Both the position numbers and the translations under genes were made by a program. Shown here piece after piece: positions 44,829 to 59,720 of a stretch of DNA of 64,000 bases. Numbering within the stretch: position 1 is the first letter of the stretch; each line of letters starts with the position of its first letter. The stretch spans positions 710,501 through 774,500 of the forward strand of contig JBBPEB010000033.1 of assembly GCA_039096225.1 (NCBI GenBank), in the 5' to 3' direction. The notes under the pieces are model-generated. The model did not search any database. It was not told the DNA's origin and worked only from the letters and a program-made list of their open reading frames with translations. Source of the stretch: Blastocystis sp. Blastoise. Lineage: Eukaryota > Sar > Bigyra > Opalinata > Blastocystidae.

Positions 44829-45821
44829 TATGTATATGAAGTCAAAAGAATTATTTCTCAATAACCAAGAAAATGTTTGACAATTAACCAAGAGAATCAT
44901 ACTATTTTATGATTTTTATTTTTTCTATTTACCATGTTTATAAAATAATAAATGATCTTCAACTCTGCACGATGCTATTCAACATAATATGGACGCATGA
45001 ATCCAATGAAAAATAATGAGAATTCTTTAATCTAGTTTTTTTATTACTATAAATTATTCTTCAATATTCTTTTATTTTGCACTCAGTATGATTGAGAGAC
45101 TTTATACAAGATATTGAGCTATATTTTATGAGTATGATGATTTCATTTTATCACCTTAACTATATACTATCCATATATATATATTTTGTTAAAATCAAGT
45201 TTTTTGTTATGCTGAAAGATTACACATAATATATGTAACATGGTTGAAGAAATAGAGACTTTTTAAAGAAAAAGACCAACAACATGAATGAGTTTCTCAA
45301 TTTAAAACAATATGACTTTTCTCTTCTTTGATTAACCAATAAAAGAAAGTGGTTATGATAGTTTTTCTTTTGATTGGTTAGGTTGTTTCAATTTTGACAA
45401 AACAGTCACTTATTGTTCTATTGGATGATTCTTCAAAGTTCATCCAATAAAAAGAGGAAAAACCACTAACGAAGCCATTCATTAAGAGTTCTGATTCGCT
45501 TATTTTCTTGGTGACTAATCAAAATTCAGTTTTCTCATCAATTCAACATTTCATTTCTTCTTATCCTTGCCATTCAAAATTTTTTATGGGAATTATTCAT
45601 TTTTCAAAAAAGAAAAACCATTATTATTTATAATTTTGTGTGTGTGACAAAAGAAATAACCGTGTTTATTTCCATGAAAAACATCTTTCAACAAATGAAC
45701 AATAACAAGTAAATCTAAATATAGTGGCTTATACTGATCATTTTCCTTTTAAAAATAAAATAGTTATTGATAATTTATTAATTACTGATATTGTTGTCAA
45801 GGTTGAATATCAGACGAAAAG
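44829..45821. promoter_or_regulatory. Divergent promoter region, OTU (-) and Rim15-like kinase (+)
   Basis: About 1 kb between two start codons pointing away from each other. Four CCAAT-type boxes fall within 116 bases: ACCAATAA (45335), TGATTGGTTA (45371), CTATTGGATG (45418) and CATCCAATAA (45441). Nothing else is recognised. The region is notably poor in microsatellites. Confidence 0.5.
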
Positions 45822-48800
45822 ATGGCTCAACGGCTACAAAGGATGTCATTGACTCAAATTGATAAGCTTCCTGGCTTCCCAGATCAGTTAGCAGCGAAGA
45901 GATCACAATGTAAATAAACGATTATTATAAGAATTAATATTACCTTTACTCTTTATTGTTGTATAGTGAGTGACACTCGTTCAACATCTCCTGCTGTTAG
46001 CATTTCAAGTGACAAATCAGATACGAAGGCACAGGTAATGATTATCATTATTTTTTCATTTCTTTGTTTAAGATTGATATATATATATTTTTGATTTTAA
46101 AATTACAATTTTCTAAATATATATAGCTGACATTTAAAAGATTGGAAGTATTAAGTCAAGAAAGAAAGGATACAAAAATCAAAGCTGATGTAGATGTTCG
46201 AAAGATTGTAGAAAAAATTGATCAAAATATGGATACATATTTTGAAGAAATGAATTTTAATCAATTAGCAGTTCTTAATAATTTTATTGAATCATGTAAA
46301 TATATATTTTTATCTTCATTTTTTAAAATATTTGTTTTAGAACATGTTTATAAATGATATTATTTCTATAGGTCAAGCTTTCATTTCATTACCTTATGCA
46401 GGTACTTCACAAGAAGTTTTAAGGTCTATTATTGATAAGATGACAGTATTTATTTTTATTAAAATTATTTTTATTATTATTATTATATAGGAATATAGTA
46501 ATTATTTTGATAGAGAGACGTCACCTTTTAATCCTGCTACTAAAGTGTTATTTATAATCTCTCCTTTATTACGTATATTATTATACTTATTATTAAATTA
46601 TATTATTGTTATAATTATTAAAATAGTTATTATTATTATTATTATTGTTATTATTTTTATTTTTATTTTTATTATTATATATATTATTTTGTATACATAT
46701 CTGTCTATATACTTCTATATATAGGTTTTAATATTGAAGAGGATGATGTGTTGATCGATAGACGTGAGACCGAGACCCCTGATGTTAATCAGCATGATAT
46801 AGCAGAAGTAATGAAGAAGAGTATGCAATGGAAAGATTGGGGTGATGAATGGATTAAAGATCAGAAGGAATCACATCAGGAAGAAGAACAAAAACAACCA
46901 GAAAAGAATTTATTATTATGTAGAATATGTGAACAGAAAATAGAAGCAAGTAAAATGAAAGAACATAATATTACATGTTCAAGGTAATTATTATTATATG
47001 TTTATTATTATTATATATTTATTATTATTATTATTATTATCATCATCATTATCATCATCATTACTATTATATATAGAAATATGTTGGTATATTCCTCTAA
47101 TTATACTATAAGAAAGTTGTTAAAACAATTATCATCGACTGTATATCGAATTGACAATTGTATAACAACCCAAAGTCAACTGTCCTCTTCAATTAAACAT
47201 GAAGATCTTGTACAAGGCAAAAGTATATATATATATATATAATTATTATTATCATAAAAGTATTTTTATATTTTATTTAAGAATAAAATTGTTATTTATA
47301 TAATTATTTTTCTTGTTGGGAAATTGATTCCATTTTAATAATAATATATATATATATTATAATATATTATTCCTATTTCCCTATATTAATTAAATATATA
47401 AGAAAAATGAAAAGGCATTGTGAATTATAGATAAATTAATAATGTCAGATATTTTTTCTATATTATTTATATATATATATTATTTTATTTGAATAAGAAT
47501 ATACTATCAATATATATATATAGAGGTATTATCGTTGATATTATCATATATGTCAATGTTAGTAAATCAAGATGAGAGTTTAGTTGATGTTACAAGTCAA
47601 AGAGATACCATGTTACAACTACAAACTATTTGTAAAGAACAATTCGAATTCCCTATTATTGAAGTGGCTTCGCTTTGTGAAAATTGTTATGATGTATATA
47701 TACATGTGATATTATATAATATTATGAATAATATTTTATTTATTGTATAATAATTTATATATATATAATAGATTATAATTGAATTATTATTATTATATAA
47801 TAAACATACTCATAATATACTATATAGGCTTTAACTCAAAGATTAAAGATATTAGAGACTACTACTCCTGATGTATTTCAAACACATAATATGCCTTCTA
47901 GAACTATAGGTAAACCAAGTATACGTGATTTCCAACTACTAAAACCTATTTCAAGAGGTGCTTATGGTAAAGTATTTTTAGCAAGAAAGATTACAACTGG
48001 TGATTTATATGCTATTAAAACTATGAATAAACGTGAATTAATACGTAAGAATCAAACTGCTCATATTCAAGCAGAACAACGTATTATGTCACAAGCAAAT
48101 AATCCTTTTGTTGTTAAATTATATTATAGTTTTCAAAGTCGTAATCATTTATATTTAGTTATGGAATTTATTAATGGTGGTGATTTATTTTCTATGTTAC
48201 AAAATTTACAAGTATTACCTGAAGAAATGGTAATACAATATGGTGCAGAAATTGTATTAGCTTTAGAATATTTACATGATACTTTACATGTAGTTCATAG
48301 AGATTTAAAACCTGATAATATATTAATATCCAATACGGGTCATCTGAAATTGACTGATTTCGGATTAAGTCAGATTGGTGTTGCTGAACGTCATGCTGAG
48401 CGTCATGATGACGATACTATTGGTGGTACACGTAATCGATATGATAGTAGTCGTAGTTTCTTTTATAGTAGTAGTGGTAGTAATAGTGGTAGTAATAATA
48501 ATTTAGTTGGTTTTAATTCTTCTGTAAATGGTAGTCCTAATAATAATGATTCATTTGGATTATCTTTAAATAAACGTGGTCTTCATACTATTACTGCTAC
48601 TAATGAGAATGATGAAGATGAAATTGATCTTTCAGAAGATGATTTGAAATTAATTAAAAATTCAAATGATACGAATAATTCGGATACAAAGAATGTTATA
48701 TTATCAAGTAAAGATATTAATACAATTCATTCTCCAAAAGATACATCTACTAATAATAAATCAAAAGTTGAGAATACATCTTCAAATTCCCGTGGGAATC

Positions 48801-49632
48801 GGTCTCCAGAACCAATGTCTTATTATGGTCGTGAACGGTTTACAACTCATAGCGGTGGTTTTGATTTAGGAAATCCTTATAAGAATAGTAATGATAATAA
48901 TTTCTTAGAAGATTTAGATGAAGTATTAGAAATAGTAAAAACAGAAGAAAATACAGATAAACAGAATAAGAATAAGAATATAAATGATGAATCACAAGAT
49001 GAACAAACAAAACATTTATTAGAGAATGAAGAATTAAATAAAAAAAGAAAAGAACGATTTTTTCATACTCGTAAAGATCATGTTAGTCAAGTAGGTACAC
49101 CTGATTATATGGCACCAGAATTATTATTAGGTATACAAGGGGGTCCTTGTACAGATTGGTGGTCCTTTGGAGTTATTTTATATGAGTTATTAATTGGTTT
49201 CCCGCCATTTAATGATAGTACACCTGAAAAAATATTTGATAAAATTATACATAAACGAATGGCATGGCCTAATGTATATATATATTATTATTATTATTAT
49301 TATTTATATTAAGTATTATTTATTTATATTTTTTTAAAGTATATACTATATTATTGACTATTAAATATTATTTGTTTATTTATAATATTTTTTTGTATTT
49401 ATATCTATATTATTACCTATTATATATATATAAATAGGTTCCAGAGGAGATGTCCCCAGAAGCATATAATTTAATAGATGGTTTATTAGATTTAAATCCA
49501 GATACTAGATTAGGTAGTAAGGGCACATACGAAATAAAAGAACATCCTTTCTTCTTAGGAGTTGACTGGGATGCACTTAGTAATGAAGTATATATATATA
49601 TAGTTGTATTATTATTATTATTATTATTATTA

Positions 49633-49681
<49 letters not shown>

Positions 49682-50501
49682 CTTTATTATTATTCTTATT
49701 ATTCTTAATTAAATGAAACTATTATATATATAGTTAACAGATGCATGTTTTGTTCCTGAAGTAACAGATAAAACGGATACTTCATATTTTATTAGTCGTC
49801 ATCAAGATGGAAATGACGCATCCGCGTCATTCCAATTATCTTTAGATCGAACTGTACCCCCTACATCATCCAATGGAGTCTCTTCTATTCATGTTAATAC
49901 TAATATTAATAATAATACTACTACTAATAATAATAAGATTAATAGTAATATTGGTGATCCTCAATATAATGAGTCTATGATGAATCGTATGAATAGTATT
50001 AGTAGTAATAGTAGTAATGATAGTATAAATAGTGAAGATGATGAATTCTTTACTAACTTTGATTATAGTAATGTATTTAGTTTACAAGGTATTAATAATG
50101 ATGCTATTACATGTAATACACCTGTTACTTCTCCCGCGGGAAATCAATTCAGTACACAATCATCGCCTCAAGGATCTTCTACTAGTAATTCTCAGAATAA
50201 TAATATGAACATAAATACATCTATCGATAATAATAATAAAGAAAATATCATATATGATACATCAAATAAAAATACTACTACTACTACTACTACTTCCACT
50301 ACTACTACTACTACTCCTGTAGTAACAACTACTCCTTTATATAATGATTATAATATAGATGATGCTGAAATTGATGCTTTAATTGATGATGAAGAATTAA
50401 ATAATTTGCCTCGTCGACGACAGAAACAACGAGCTATGGCACAAGATAATATCGATTTATCTTCTATTTCAGATGATCCCTTTGAAGATTTAACATATTA
50501 A
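45822..50501 (+). CDS. AGC-group kinase of the Rim15/Greatwall/MAST type with zinc finger and long activation-segment insert
   Basis: These kinases act in nutrient, quiescence or mitotic control in other eukaryotes. The N-terminal half has helical segments and then a C-x2-C-x(12)-H-x(4)-C zinc finger (CRICEQKIEASKMKEHNITC, about 46917-46976), as in plant IRE-type and some fungal Rim15-type kinases. The kinase domain follows: ISRGAYGKVFLARK (about 47952), YAIKT with the ATP lysine, HRDLKPDN (about 48297) and LTDFGLSQ (about 48352). More than 220 residues of Asn/Ser/Asp-rich sequence then precede GTPDYMAPELLL (about 49096), the hallmark of the Greatwall/Rim15 group. An AGC-type tail follows (DACFVPEVTDKTDTSYF, about 49740), then a low-complexity Thr/Asn C-terminus. 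The product is about 1,150-1,200 residues. Exon boundaries around 46550-46730 and 47220-47525 are less certain. Confidence 0.88.
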
Positions 50502-51493
50502 AGAGGATTGTTCAATATATATAATATATATTAACATATATATACTATATATATACTATATATATTCATAGTACTATAGAAATATATATTTTAAAGATTA
50601 ATATCGATTTTTCTTTATTTTTTGATTCAATTACAATCAACTATATATAAATGTATTATATAAATGTATTATATATTTTCTATATGTTTATCATTTTTTG
50701 TTTGTTTTTCTAGTATTACGTTCTGTTATATTATATTTTTAAATAATATATAAAATATATATCACTTGAAATAACTTTCTTGTATTTTTCAATATATATT
50801 TTTATATATTCTCTATAAATTCTATGATTATATAATAAATTTTGTATATATTAATATCAATTTGTTTATTCATGTTTTATTCCCTTTTTTTCTATATATT
50901 TATATATACTTTTTTTTCCTCTTCATTTTTATTTTCTTATTTAATATATAGCCTTTTTTTTTCAATTATATATATATATAAGATGAAAATTTTGACTTTC
51001 TTTTTGTTATTATTTTTTTCTCTTAATTTTATATATTTATTCTTCTTTTCATCCTCTTATTATTTTTCTTGTCTTCATTATTATTTAATTTTATAAATCC
51101 TTTTTTTTTTTAATTTATTTATATCATTCTTCAATATATTTTCTTTTTAATAAATTAATGATTGCTTTTTATTAAAACTATAAATTACATTCTTTTCTAG
51201 TTTTTTCTTTTCTCTTTTTTTTTCTGATTGTGCTTTTTTATATATATTTTCGTTTTTCCTTTTTTTTTCTTATTTTTATCTACTATACAGATTACATATA
51301 TATAAACAACAATGTTAAAAATATTTATTGCTTTCAAACGCCTTCGTCTTTGTTTTCGAAGCTTTTTATTATGAAATGAATATATGTATATTTTTTTCTT
51401 TATTTTTGTTGTAATTATTGTATCTTCTACTTCTACCCTTTAGATGATGATTATATATTTTTTTTCTCTTTTTATTTGTTGCTACTTTGTTAA

Positions 51494-51536
<43 letters not shown>

Positions 51537-51870
51537 TTCTCTCTGGATATAATTAGTTCTAGTATATATCTTTCTAACATTTTCATTAGTTTTCTCATTT
51601 TATATCAAATTTTAATGCTTTCTTCAATTGTTTTGTTTTTGATGTCTGTTATATTCAAATAATATATATTGTTATTCTTTTATTTTCAATTAAATAACAG
51701 ACTATATTGATTTAAAAAAATATTAAATTTTTAAAAAACTAAACTTTGAATGAGAAACTATATTATCTTCAAACCATATTTTCATTTAAAAAAATAAATA
51801 AAAAATGATAAAGATAAAATATCAAAACAAGAAAAAAAAATTGAAATAAAAACAATAAAGAATAAACCTT
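50502..51870. other. Convergent intergenic region, strongly T-rich
   Basis: About 1.4 kb between the stop codons of the converging kinase and S-adenosylhomocysteinase genes. It is very T-rich on the plus strand with short TA runs (for example near 51500-51530). Short frames rich in Phe, Tyr and Ile reflect composition. No RNA gene or transposon is seen. Confidence 0.5.
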
Positions 51871-53633
<1,763 letters not shown>

Positions 53634-53941
53634 TGTTGTTGACGAATCTTAATTATTAATTAATAACAATATTGTCTGGTTTAGGAAATACGAGAGCTTC
53701 GTCTGATACCATGAAAAGAAGAAAATAACAAAAAATTCGCCAATTTTTCTATCATTATTCACGGGAATTCCGTTTCTCTTTTTAGAAACTGTTTGTTTCT
53801 TTGCTTTCGTTCTGTTTCTGTTTTATTTAATAAAAAAAAATATTCTTGTATATCCTTTTTATGAAAGTGCAGGAATTTATATTTCTGTGTATTTTAGTTT
53901 TATCAGTTGATACTGATCAGCGACTCTATTGTTATCAGCAT
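53634..53941. promoter_or_regulatory. Short divergent promoter region, AHCY (-) and Ap4A phosphorylase (+)
   Basis: About 300 bases between divergent starts. It contains TTCACGGGAATTCCG at 53758-53772, a copy of the recurrent GC-rich motif described in the findings. If the downstream gene starts at the earlier in-frame ATG at 53861, the spacer is only about 230 bases. Confidence 0.5.
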
Positions 53942-55379
53942 ATGTCTATAGGAGTTAAACAAACACTATCAAAATTGAAGAAATATATGGGAATGAGTTC
54001 GTTAAAAGAAATTATCAGTCACAAATGGAATCAATGTATTGAGAATAAGAATATATTTTTTATTTTATCTGAAAAGAGAGTTCAATATGATGCGAATATA
54101 CCTGTATATCTTAATATTATTTATAATATATATGATAATTGCATTACTAATCTTTTATACTACTTAGTTTATTATACGATATTTAAATAATGATGATTTG
54201 AAGTTAAAGAAATCTAATTTGAAAAGAACTGGACAATTTGTGGATCCATTCTGTTTAGAATATAGAAGAAATGAAGGAAGTCATTTAGTTGTTGAAGAAT
54301 TTGATAATTATGCATTGCTATTCAACAAATTCTCTGTAATTGATCATCATATGATTCTAGTTCCAGATACTCCTTATCCTCAAACAGATCCATTATCTAA
54401 AACCGATTTTCAACGAATGTTACATATATTAAAGGATATCCCTTCCTTAGTATTTTATAATTGTGGGATACAATCAGGAGCAAGTCAACCTCATAAACAT
54501 ATTCAAGTATATCTATAGATTATATAGTATTGAGTAACATATATGTTATATGTATTATATAGTTTATATAGTATATTATAGATAATATACTAATACTATA
54601 ATATATATATAGATTGTCCCTATGTATTCTTTTGATAATTCTGAATTACCTATAGAAAAAGGATTAGAAGAATTTATAAAGAAAAGTGAATGTCATAATT
54701 GTATATATATTATAATTTTTTATATATAAATTTTTAAATATTTTTATTAAATATATTTTTTTTATTAAATTTTTAATTAGTATTATATTATAGATGATAA
54801 ATGTATATTTGAATTACCATCATTTGATTTTCAACATGGTATAATGAAAGTAGATCTTTCTACTATTAATGATAATACTTCTGATATATTATATGCTCAG
54901 TATATATCTCTAATGAATTATCTTCATTTATCTACTCTTTCTTCTACTCAAACAATTACGGACCATCTAGTAGATACTCAACAATCCTATAACTTTTTAT
55001 TAACACCTAAATATATGATCATTGTACCAAGATCTATTGTATATATTATGTTTATTATTATCTGAGATATTATTTTATTATTATTATTATTATTTTATTA
55101 TTTGTTTATTATTATTTTTAACCAAATTATTATTATTATTATTATGATTATTATGATTATGCTTATTATATAGGATAGTTATGAAGGTGTAAATGTGAAT
55201 TCACTTGGTTTTATCGGATCTTTAGTTGTCAATAATGAAAGTATATCAATTATATATTAATTTATTATTATCAATATTTTATTAATGTACTTCTTATAGA
55301 AAATAACCAAGTTTTAGAAGATGAAGGTCCTTTACATATTTTAAAGCATGTATCTATTCCTAAAGAAAAATATATATAA
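53942..55379 (+). CDS. ATP adenylyltransferase / diadenosine tetraphosphate phosphorylase-like protein
   Basis: Apa1/Apa2-type enzymes cleave Ap4A by phosphorolysis. The key motif is ASQPHKHIQ at about 54481-54507, continuing as IVPMY after the intron: the HIT-like HxHxQ with the nucleophilic His. Upstream, IPFIIRYLNNDD (spliced 54103/54168) and DHHMILVPDTPYPQTDPLS (about 54340) match family segments. Downstream come LLTPKYMIIVPR and VNSLGFIGSL, the typical C-terminal strand and helix. The protein is somewhat shorter than the yeast enzymes of about 320 residues. The start at 53942 (MSIGVKQTL) was preferred. An in-frame ATG at 53861 would add a hydrophobic 27-residue leader, unexpected for a cytosolic enzyme. 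The stop is TAA at 55377-55379. Confidence 0.85.
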
Positions 55380-55977
55380 TCTTCTATACAACTATTCTTT
55401 TTAAAAAAGAATCCAATTTTTTTATGTATATGAGTTATTATTCCTTTTTTTTAACATTTATATCCTTTTTCAGTTTTTATCTTTTTTTTTTACTTTTCTT
55501 AATTACGTTTAACTTCTTCTTCTTATCGTTCTAGTTTTTTATTTTTGTAATTTCAATGTTTCTATATAATACTATAATTTGTCTAACAAATTTCACATTT
55601 TTTTCATGGAGTTCACATATTAAGATAATAGAGTAGCTTAAACCATTCATGTTACGTATTTATTGATATTTATGATCTTTTCTTAATAACAGACACAGAT
55701 AATTACACTTTAATTAAAAATTCCATTTTTTTTTTTTTTTTAATAAATTCCCGTGAAACAAAGATTACTTCATTTTTTAAATTTTCTCATTGTTTACGCT
55801 ATCAGTTCTGTTTTGCGGTTCTTTTTTTTCTAAAAAGAAATTTTCCCTTTATTTACCATGAAGAATCATGGGGAAAATAGTTTTCTTTTTTTATTCAGTC
55901 GTCTCTGAGAACATATGGTGTAAATCAGATTATTTTTATTAGACTTTATCATTTTATTTAAAAGTATTATAATAAAA
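55380..55977. other. Intergenic region before the SR-protein gene
   Basis: About 600 bases, T-rich, without a gene. It contains ATTCCCGTGA at 55747-55756, one of the recurrent GC-rich motifs in this window. Nothing else is recognised. Confidence 0.5.
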
Positions 55978-57029
55978 ATGTCTGCTAGATTATTTGTTGG
56001 TAACTTACCTTCTGATATCCGTCAATCAGAGCTTGATGACTTATTCTATAAATATGGTCCCATCAGAGATATTGCTGTCAAGCATCCTAGTGAAGGTCGT
56101 GCTTATGCTTTTGTTGAGTTTAAGTATTATGAAGATGCTGAATATGCTGTCAGACGTCGTAATAATTGTGATTATGATGGATATAGACTTCGAGTTGAAT
56201 TCTCTCGTTCTTCTAGAAATGATAGATACAGAAGTGGTCCTCCTCGTCATTCTGATTACAGAGTTACTATTACCCCTGTTCCTAAGGGTACTAGCTGGCA
56301 AGTATTTATTTATTTTATATTTATTTTATATTTATTTTATATTTATTTTATATTTATTATTATTATATTATTATAATATTTTTATTATGTGTATTATTAT
56401 TATATTATTATGCTATTATTATTATATTATTATAATATTATTATTTAAATAAATAAATGATTCTATTTTGAATATAGAGTATAAAAGATGTCTTAAAACC
56501 AAAATATAAATGTGGTTTTACTGATGTTCGTGGTGATATTGGTTATTGTGAATTTAGTTGTCGTAGTGATATGGAAAAATGTATTGAAGATTTTGATAAT
56601 AAGAATTTTGTTACTTCTGCTGGTGAAGGTATAGTACGTGTTGTTGAAGATAAACTTGAAGATGATCATCATAGTTCTTCTAGAAGAAGTTCTTCTAGAC
56701 GTAGTTCTTCTCATCATCGTCGCCATCATCGTCATGATAGAAGTCGTACTCCTTCTAAGAGTTCTCATCATTCTCATTCTTCAAGCCGTTCTCATTCTCA
56801 TTCTCCTTCTGGTAGTCATACTCCTTCTCATTCTGTTAGTCATTCTCCTTCAAATAGTCATTCTATTAGTCATTCAAAGAGTATGGATAAATCCAATAGT
56901 AGAAATGCTAGTCCTGCTCATGATAAATCTATTTCTAAATCACGTTCTAGATCTAATTCTGAACATAAATCAATATCGAAATCAAGAAGTAACAGTGTTT
57001 CCAGCCAAAAGAGTAATCTTTCTCATTAA
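55978..57029 (+). CDS. SRSF1-like SR splicing factor
   Basis: An SR protein that binds exonic enhancers and helps define exons in the nucleus. Two exons (55978-56301 and 56478-57029) give 291 residues. RRM1 occupies residues about 1-75, with RNP2 RLFVGNLP and RNP1 RAYAFVEF. The second, atypical RRM contains SWQSIKDVLK, which spans the exon junction and corresponds to the SWQDLKD signature of SRSF1/SF2. The last about 110 residues are an RS domain of Arg-Ser, Ser-Arg and His-Ser repeats with a His-rich part, the usual target of SR kinases. Relevant to this window because its introns are so unusual in sequence. Confidence 0.93.
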
Positions 57030-57577
57030 ACTTTATAAACTATATATATTCTATTCTTATATGTTTTTTTTTTTTTAAATTCTATTATTTGTGGTCGTTT
57101 TTATTTATTTCTACTTTTTTTTTTAACTCAATTTCTATATGCTAAATTTATTAACATTTAAAAAATGGAAATGAATTTCATTAACCTATTACATATAATG
57201 ATAAATATATATATATATTATACTTTTTGCCTATCCTATTTTGTTTTATTTTTTTTTAATACTTTTATTCCGTTTTATGGCTAATCTATGTATATCATTT
57301 AAATTTGTTTGTTCTTCTAACTTTTTTATTTATTTTTAATAATATATAATTTGGTTATCTACATTATTTAGTACAGTTAGTGTTGTTGTTGTGTTTTTTA
57401 ATCCAGTGATTCTCATTAATATTTTTTATTATATTGTTGAAGAAGGTAATAAAATAGTTGTCTCATCGAACTTGATTACAAAATAAATATTTTATACATT
57501 TTTCGATATCTCTTTATTGAAATAATTAAAGAATAAAAAAAATATTTTTTTGAATATTATTTTTTGAATTCATTAAA
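57030..57577. other. Intergenic region between SR-protein and PRCC-like genes
   Basis: About 550 AT-rich bases with several poly-T runs of 8-11. No gene, RNA or repeat array is supported. Confidence 0.5.
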
Positions 57578-59103
57578 ATGCTTTCACTTGTTAATTACGG
57601 GTATAGTTCTGAAGAAGATGATGATTCCGATACTAACAAGTATATATCTCACTTATTAATTAATAATTCACGTAGTGATCAACAACAAATTGTTGACAAA
57701 ACGTCTTCTATTCATTCTTCAGAAGACAATAATGATTCTACATTAAAAAATAATAAGAAAACCACAGAAGATTCTGTGAAATCTGAATCTGTTTTAGATG
57801 ATAAGAAGAATACAACTAAGAAATCAGATAAGAAACGTCTTATGAAGAAACTACTCAAATTATCAGATACTCAATTGGAAAGTTTATTTAATAACGAAGA
57901 TGAACAAGAACTTTCAAAGGTGAAAGCTAAATTAAAACGTGATACAACTAAGAACAATGTTTCTGGATTATTTGGATTATTGCCTCAAGCCAAGGATGAT
58001 GTACATGATCCTCTATCAGTCGTTCCTGTTCAAATTGATTCAAAACTAAACTCGAAAACTGAGAATCTAGTGAAAACTCCTTTATTAGATTCTACAAAAA
58101 ATCCTATATTAAAATCATCAACTATAAATGATATATCTTCATCAAAATTAGATATAGTTCCTTCTTTATCAACTATTCAATCAATTTCAAATCAAATCTC
58201 TCCTGTTCCTAAACCAACTTGTCTTGCATCAAATCAATTGATGTCTACTAATTCAATGAATTCTAAAACTATAAATTCTATTCAAAATATAAATTCTATT
58301 CAAAATATAAATTCTATTCAAAATATAAATTCTATTCAAAATATAAATTCTATTCAAAAGCCTAATACAGGATATGGTTATGGATATAAACGATCTTATA
58401 CACCTCAACAATATCAAGCATTTTTAAATCAAACGCAAACAAATCATGGAATTAGTATTTATTTATTGTTATTAAAAAATTATTTTATATTTTTAAATTT
58501 TTATATGTAATATTAACAATAAATATAATAATAATATATATATAGCTGAAGATGATTTACGTGCTAAATACGTATATATATATATTATTATTATTATTAT
58601 GTATATTATAAATATATATAGGGTTCCTATTATGATACTATGGATAGATCTGCTAAGCAAGCTTTATTACAAGGCGATTTAGTAGAAGTAGACCAACTAG
58701 ATATTCATGATCCCTCTAGTGAAGTTGAAATTAAACAGAAGAAAGTATATATAAAGATATAGTATTACAATTGTTATATTAATTATTATATTAATTATTA
58801 TATTTATTATTATATTAATGATTATATTAATTATTATATTAATGATTATATTAATTATTATATCAATATTTAAGTAACATAACAATAACAATAGATATAT
58901 TCTTATATATATATATATAGAAAACATTTAGTGGATTTGAACCTACACAATTTTCAAATCCTATGACTACAAAAGTCGCAAAACAACGTCATCAAATATC
59001 TTTCTTAGCACAAGATGCAGCAGAAAAAATGGGTGATATTGATTTTATAAGAAAACAAGCTCAAATTAAACGTAAGAATACGAATAATACTTATGGATGG
59101 TAA
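57578..59103 (+). CDS. PRCC-family nuclear protein
   Basis: PRCC is a nuclear protein that associates with pre-mRNA splicing factors. The start at 57578 gives MLSLVNYGYSSEEDDDSD, which matches the LV-x-Y-x-SSEE opening common to the family. A long Lys/Ser/Asp-rich region follows, then five copies of a six-residue repeat (INSIQN, about 58270-58356). The conserved C-terminus is in the last exons: SAKQALLQGDLVEVDQLDI, then KQRHQISFLAQDAAE and a terminal NTYGW, matching the PRCC C-terminal block that ends in a Tyr-Gly-aromatic motif. The exon encoding EDDLRAKY is only about 26 bases. No catalytic domain is expected. The identification rests on the two ends, since the middle is low complexity. Confidence 0.8.
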
Positions 59104-59720
59104 TTTATAAATAGTTTTCTTTGTTTTTCCTCTGTTATAAATATATTCATCCATAATATTCTTCTCATTTATTATATATATATTGATAAAAAATTATTAT
59201 CTGTCTTATAAATATGTGTTTTTTTTAATTCTTAATTATTGTTAATTTTGATCAAAACTTTAATTATGTTTGAATATTGTACAAAAACATATTAATTGAA
59301 AAATGACGTTATTTTCCATAGCATACATTTATCTCACACATTAATTTACTATCTTCATAATTCCATAAAAAATATACATTGATAAACCTTGTGCTATTCA
59401 CCAATTCCATCAGAAATATTCATTTCATTACCTCATATGCCAATATAAAGTTATACATTCAGAAACAATACATTTTCTATTACAACCAAAACTATTTTCG
59501 CATCCAAAGAAACATTAGTCATAGACTTTTAGACATTTATTAAAAAAAACATAATTGTTTTAAAACCAAGAATAAATTATAAAACTGACGGATATTCGGT
59601 AAAATAATCATACCGAAAATTGCGGTTCAAAAAGAATGACGAATGTTCATGATTGAGGCTTTTTCTATATTAAATATATTTCTTGATATATTTTTGTTAT
59701 ACTCAATTATATAAAGAACT
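59104..59720. other. Intergenic region before leucyl-tRNA synthetase
   Basis: About 620 bases without a gene, containing the PRCC-like 3' flank and the promoter of the next gene. No clear motif is recognised. Confidence 0.5.

Noticed and set aside
53861-53941. Upstream in-frame start giving the Ap4A phosphorylase a signal-like leader
   Set aside because: Relatives are cytosolic, and the hydrophobic stretch reads equally well as 5' untranslated sequence; kept only as an alternative.
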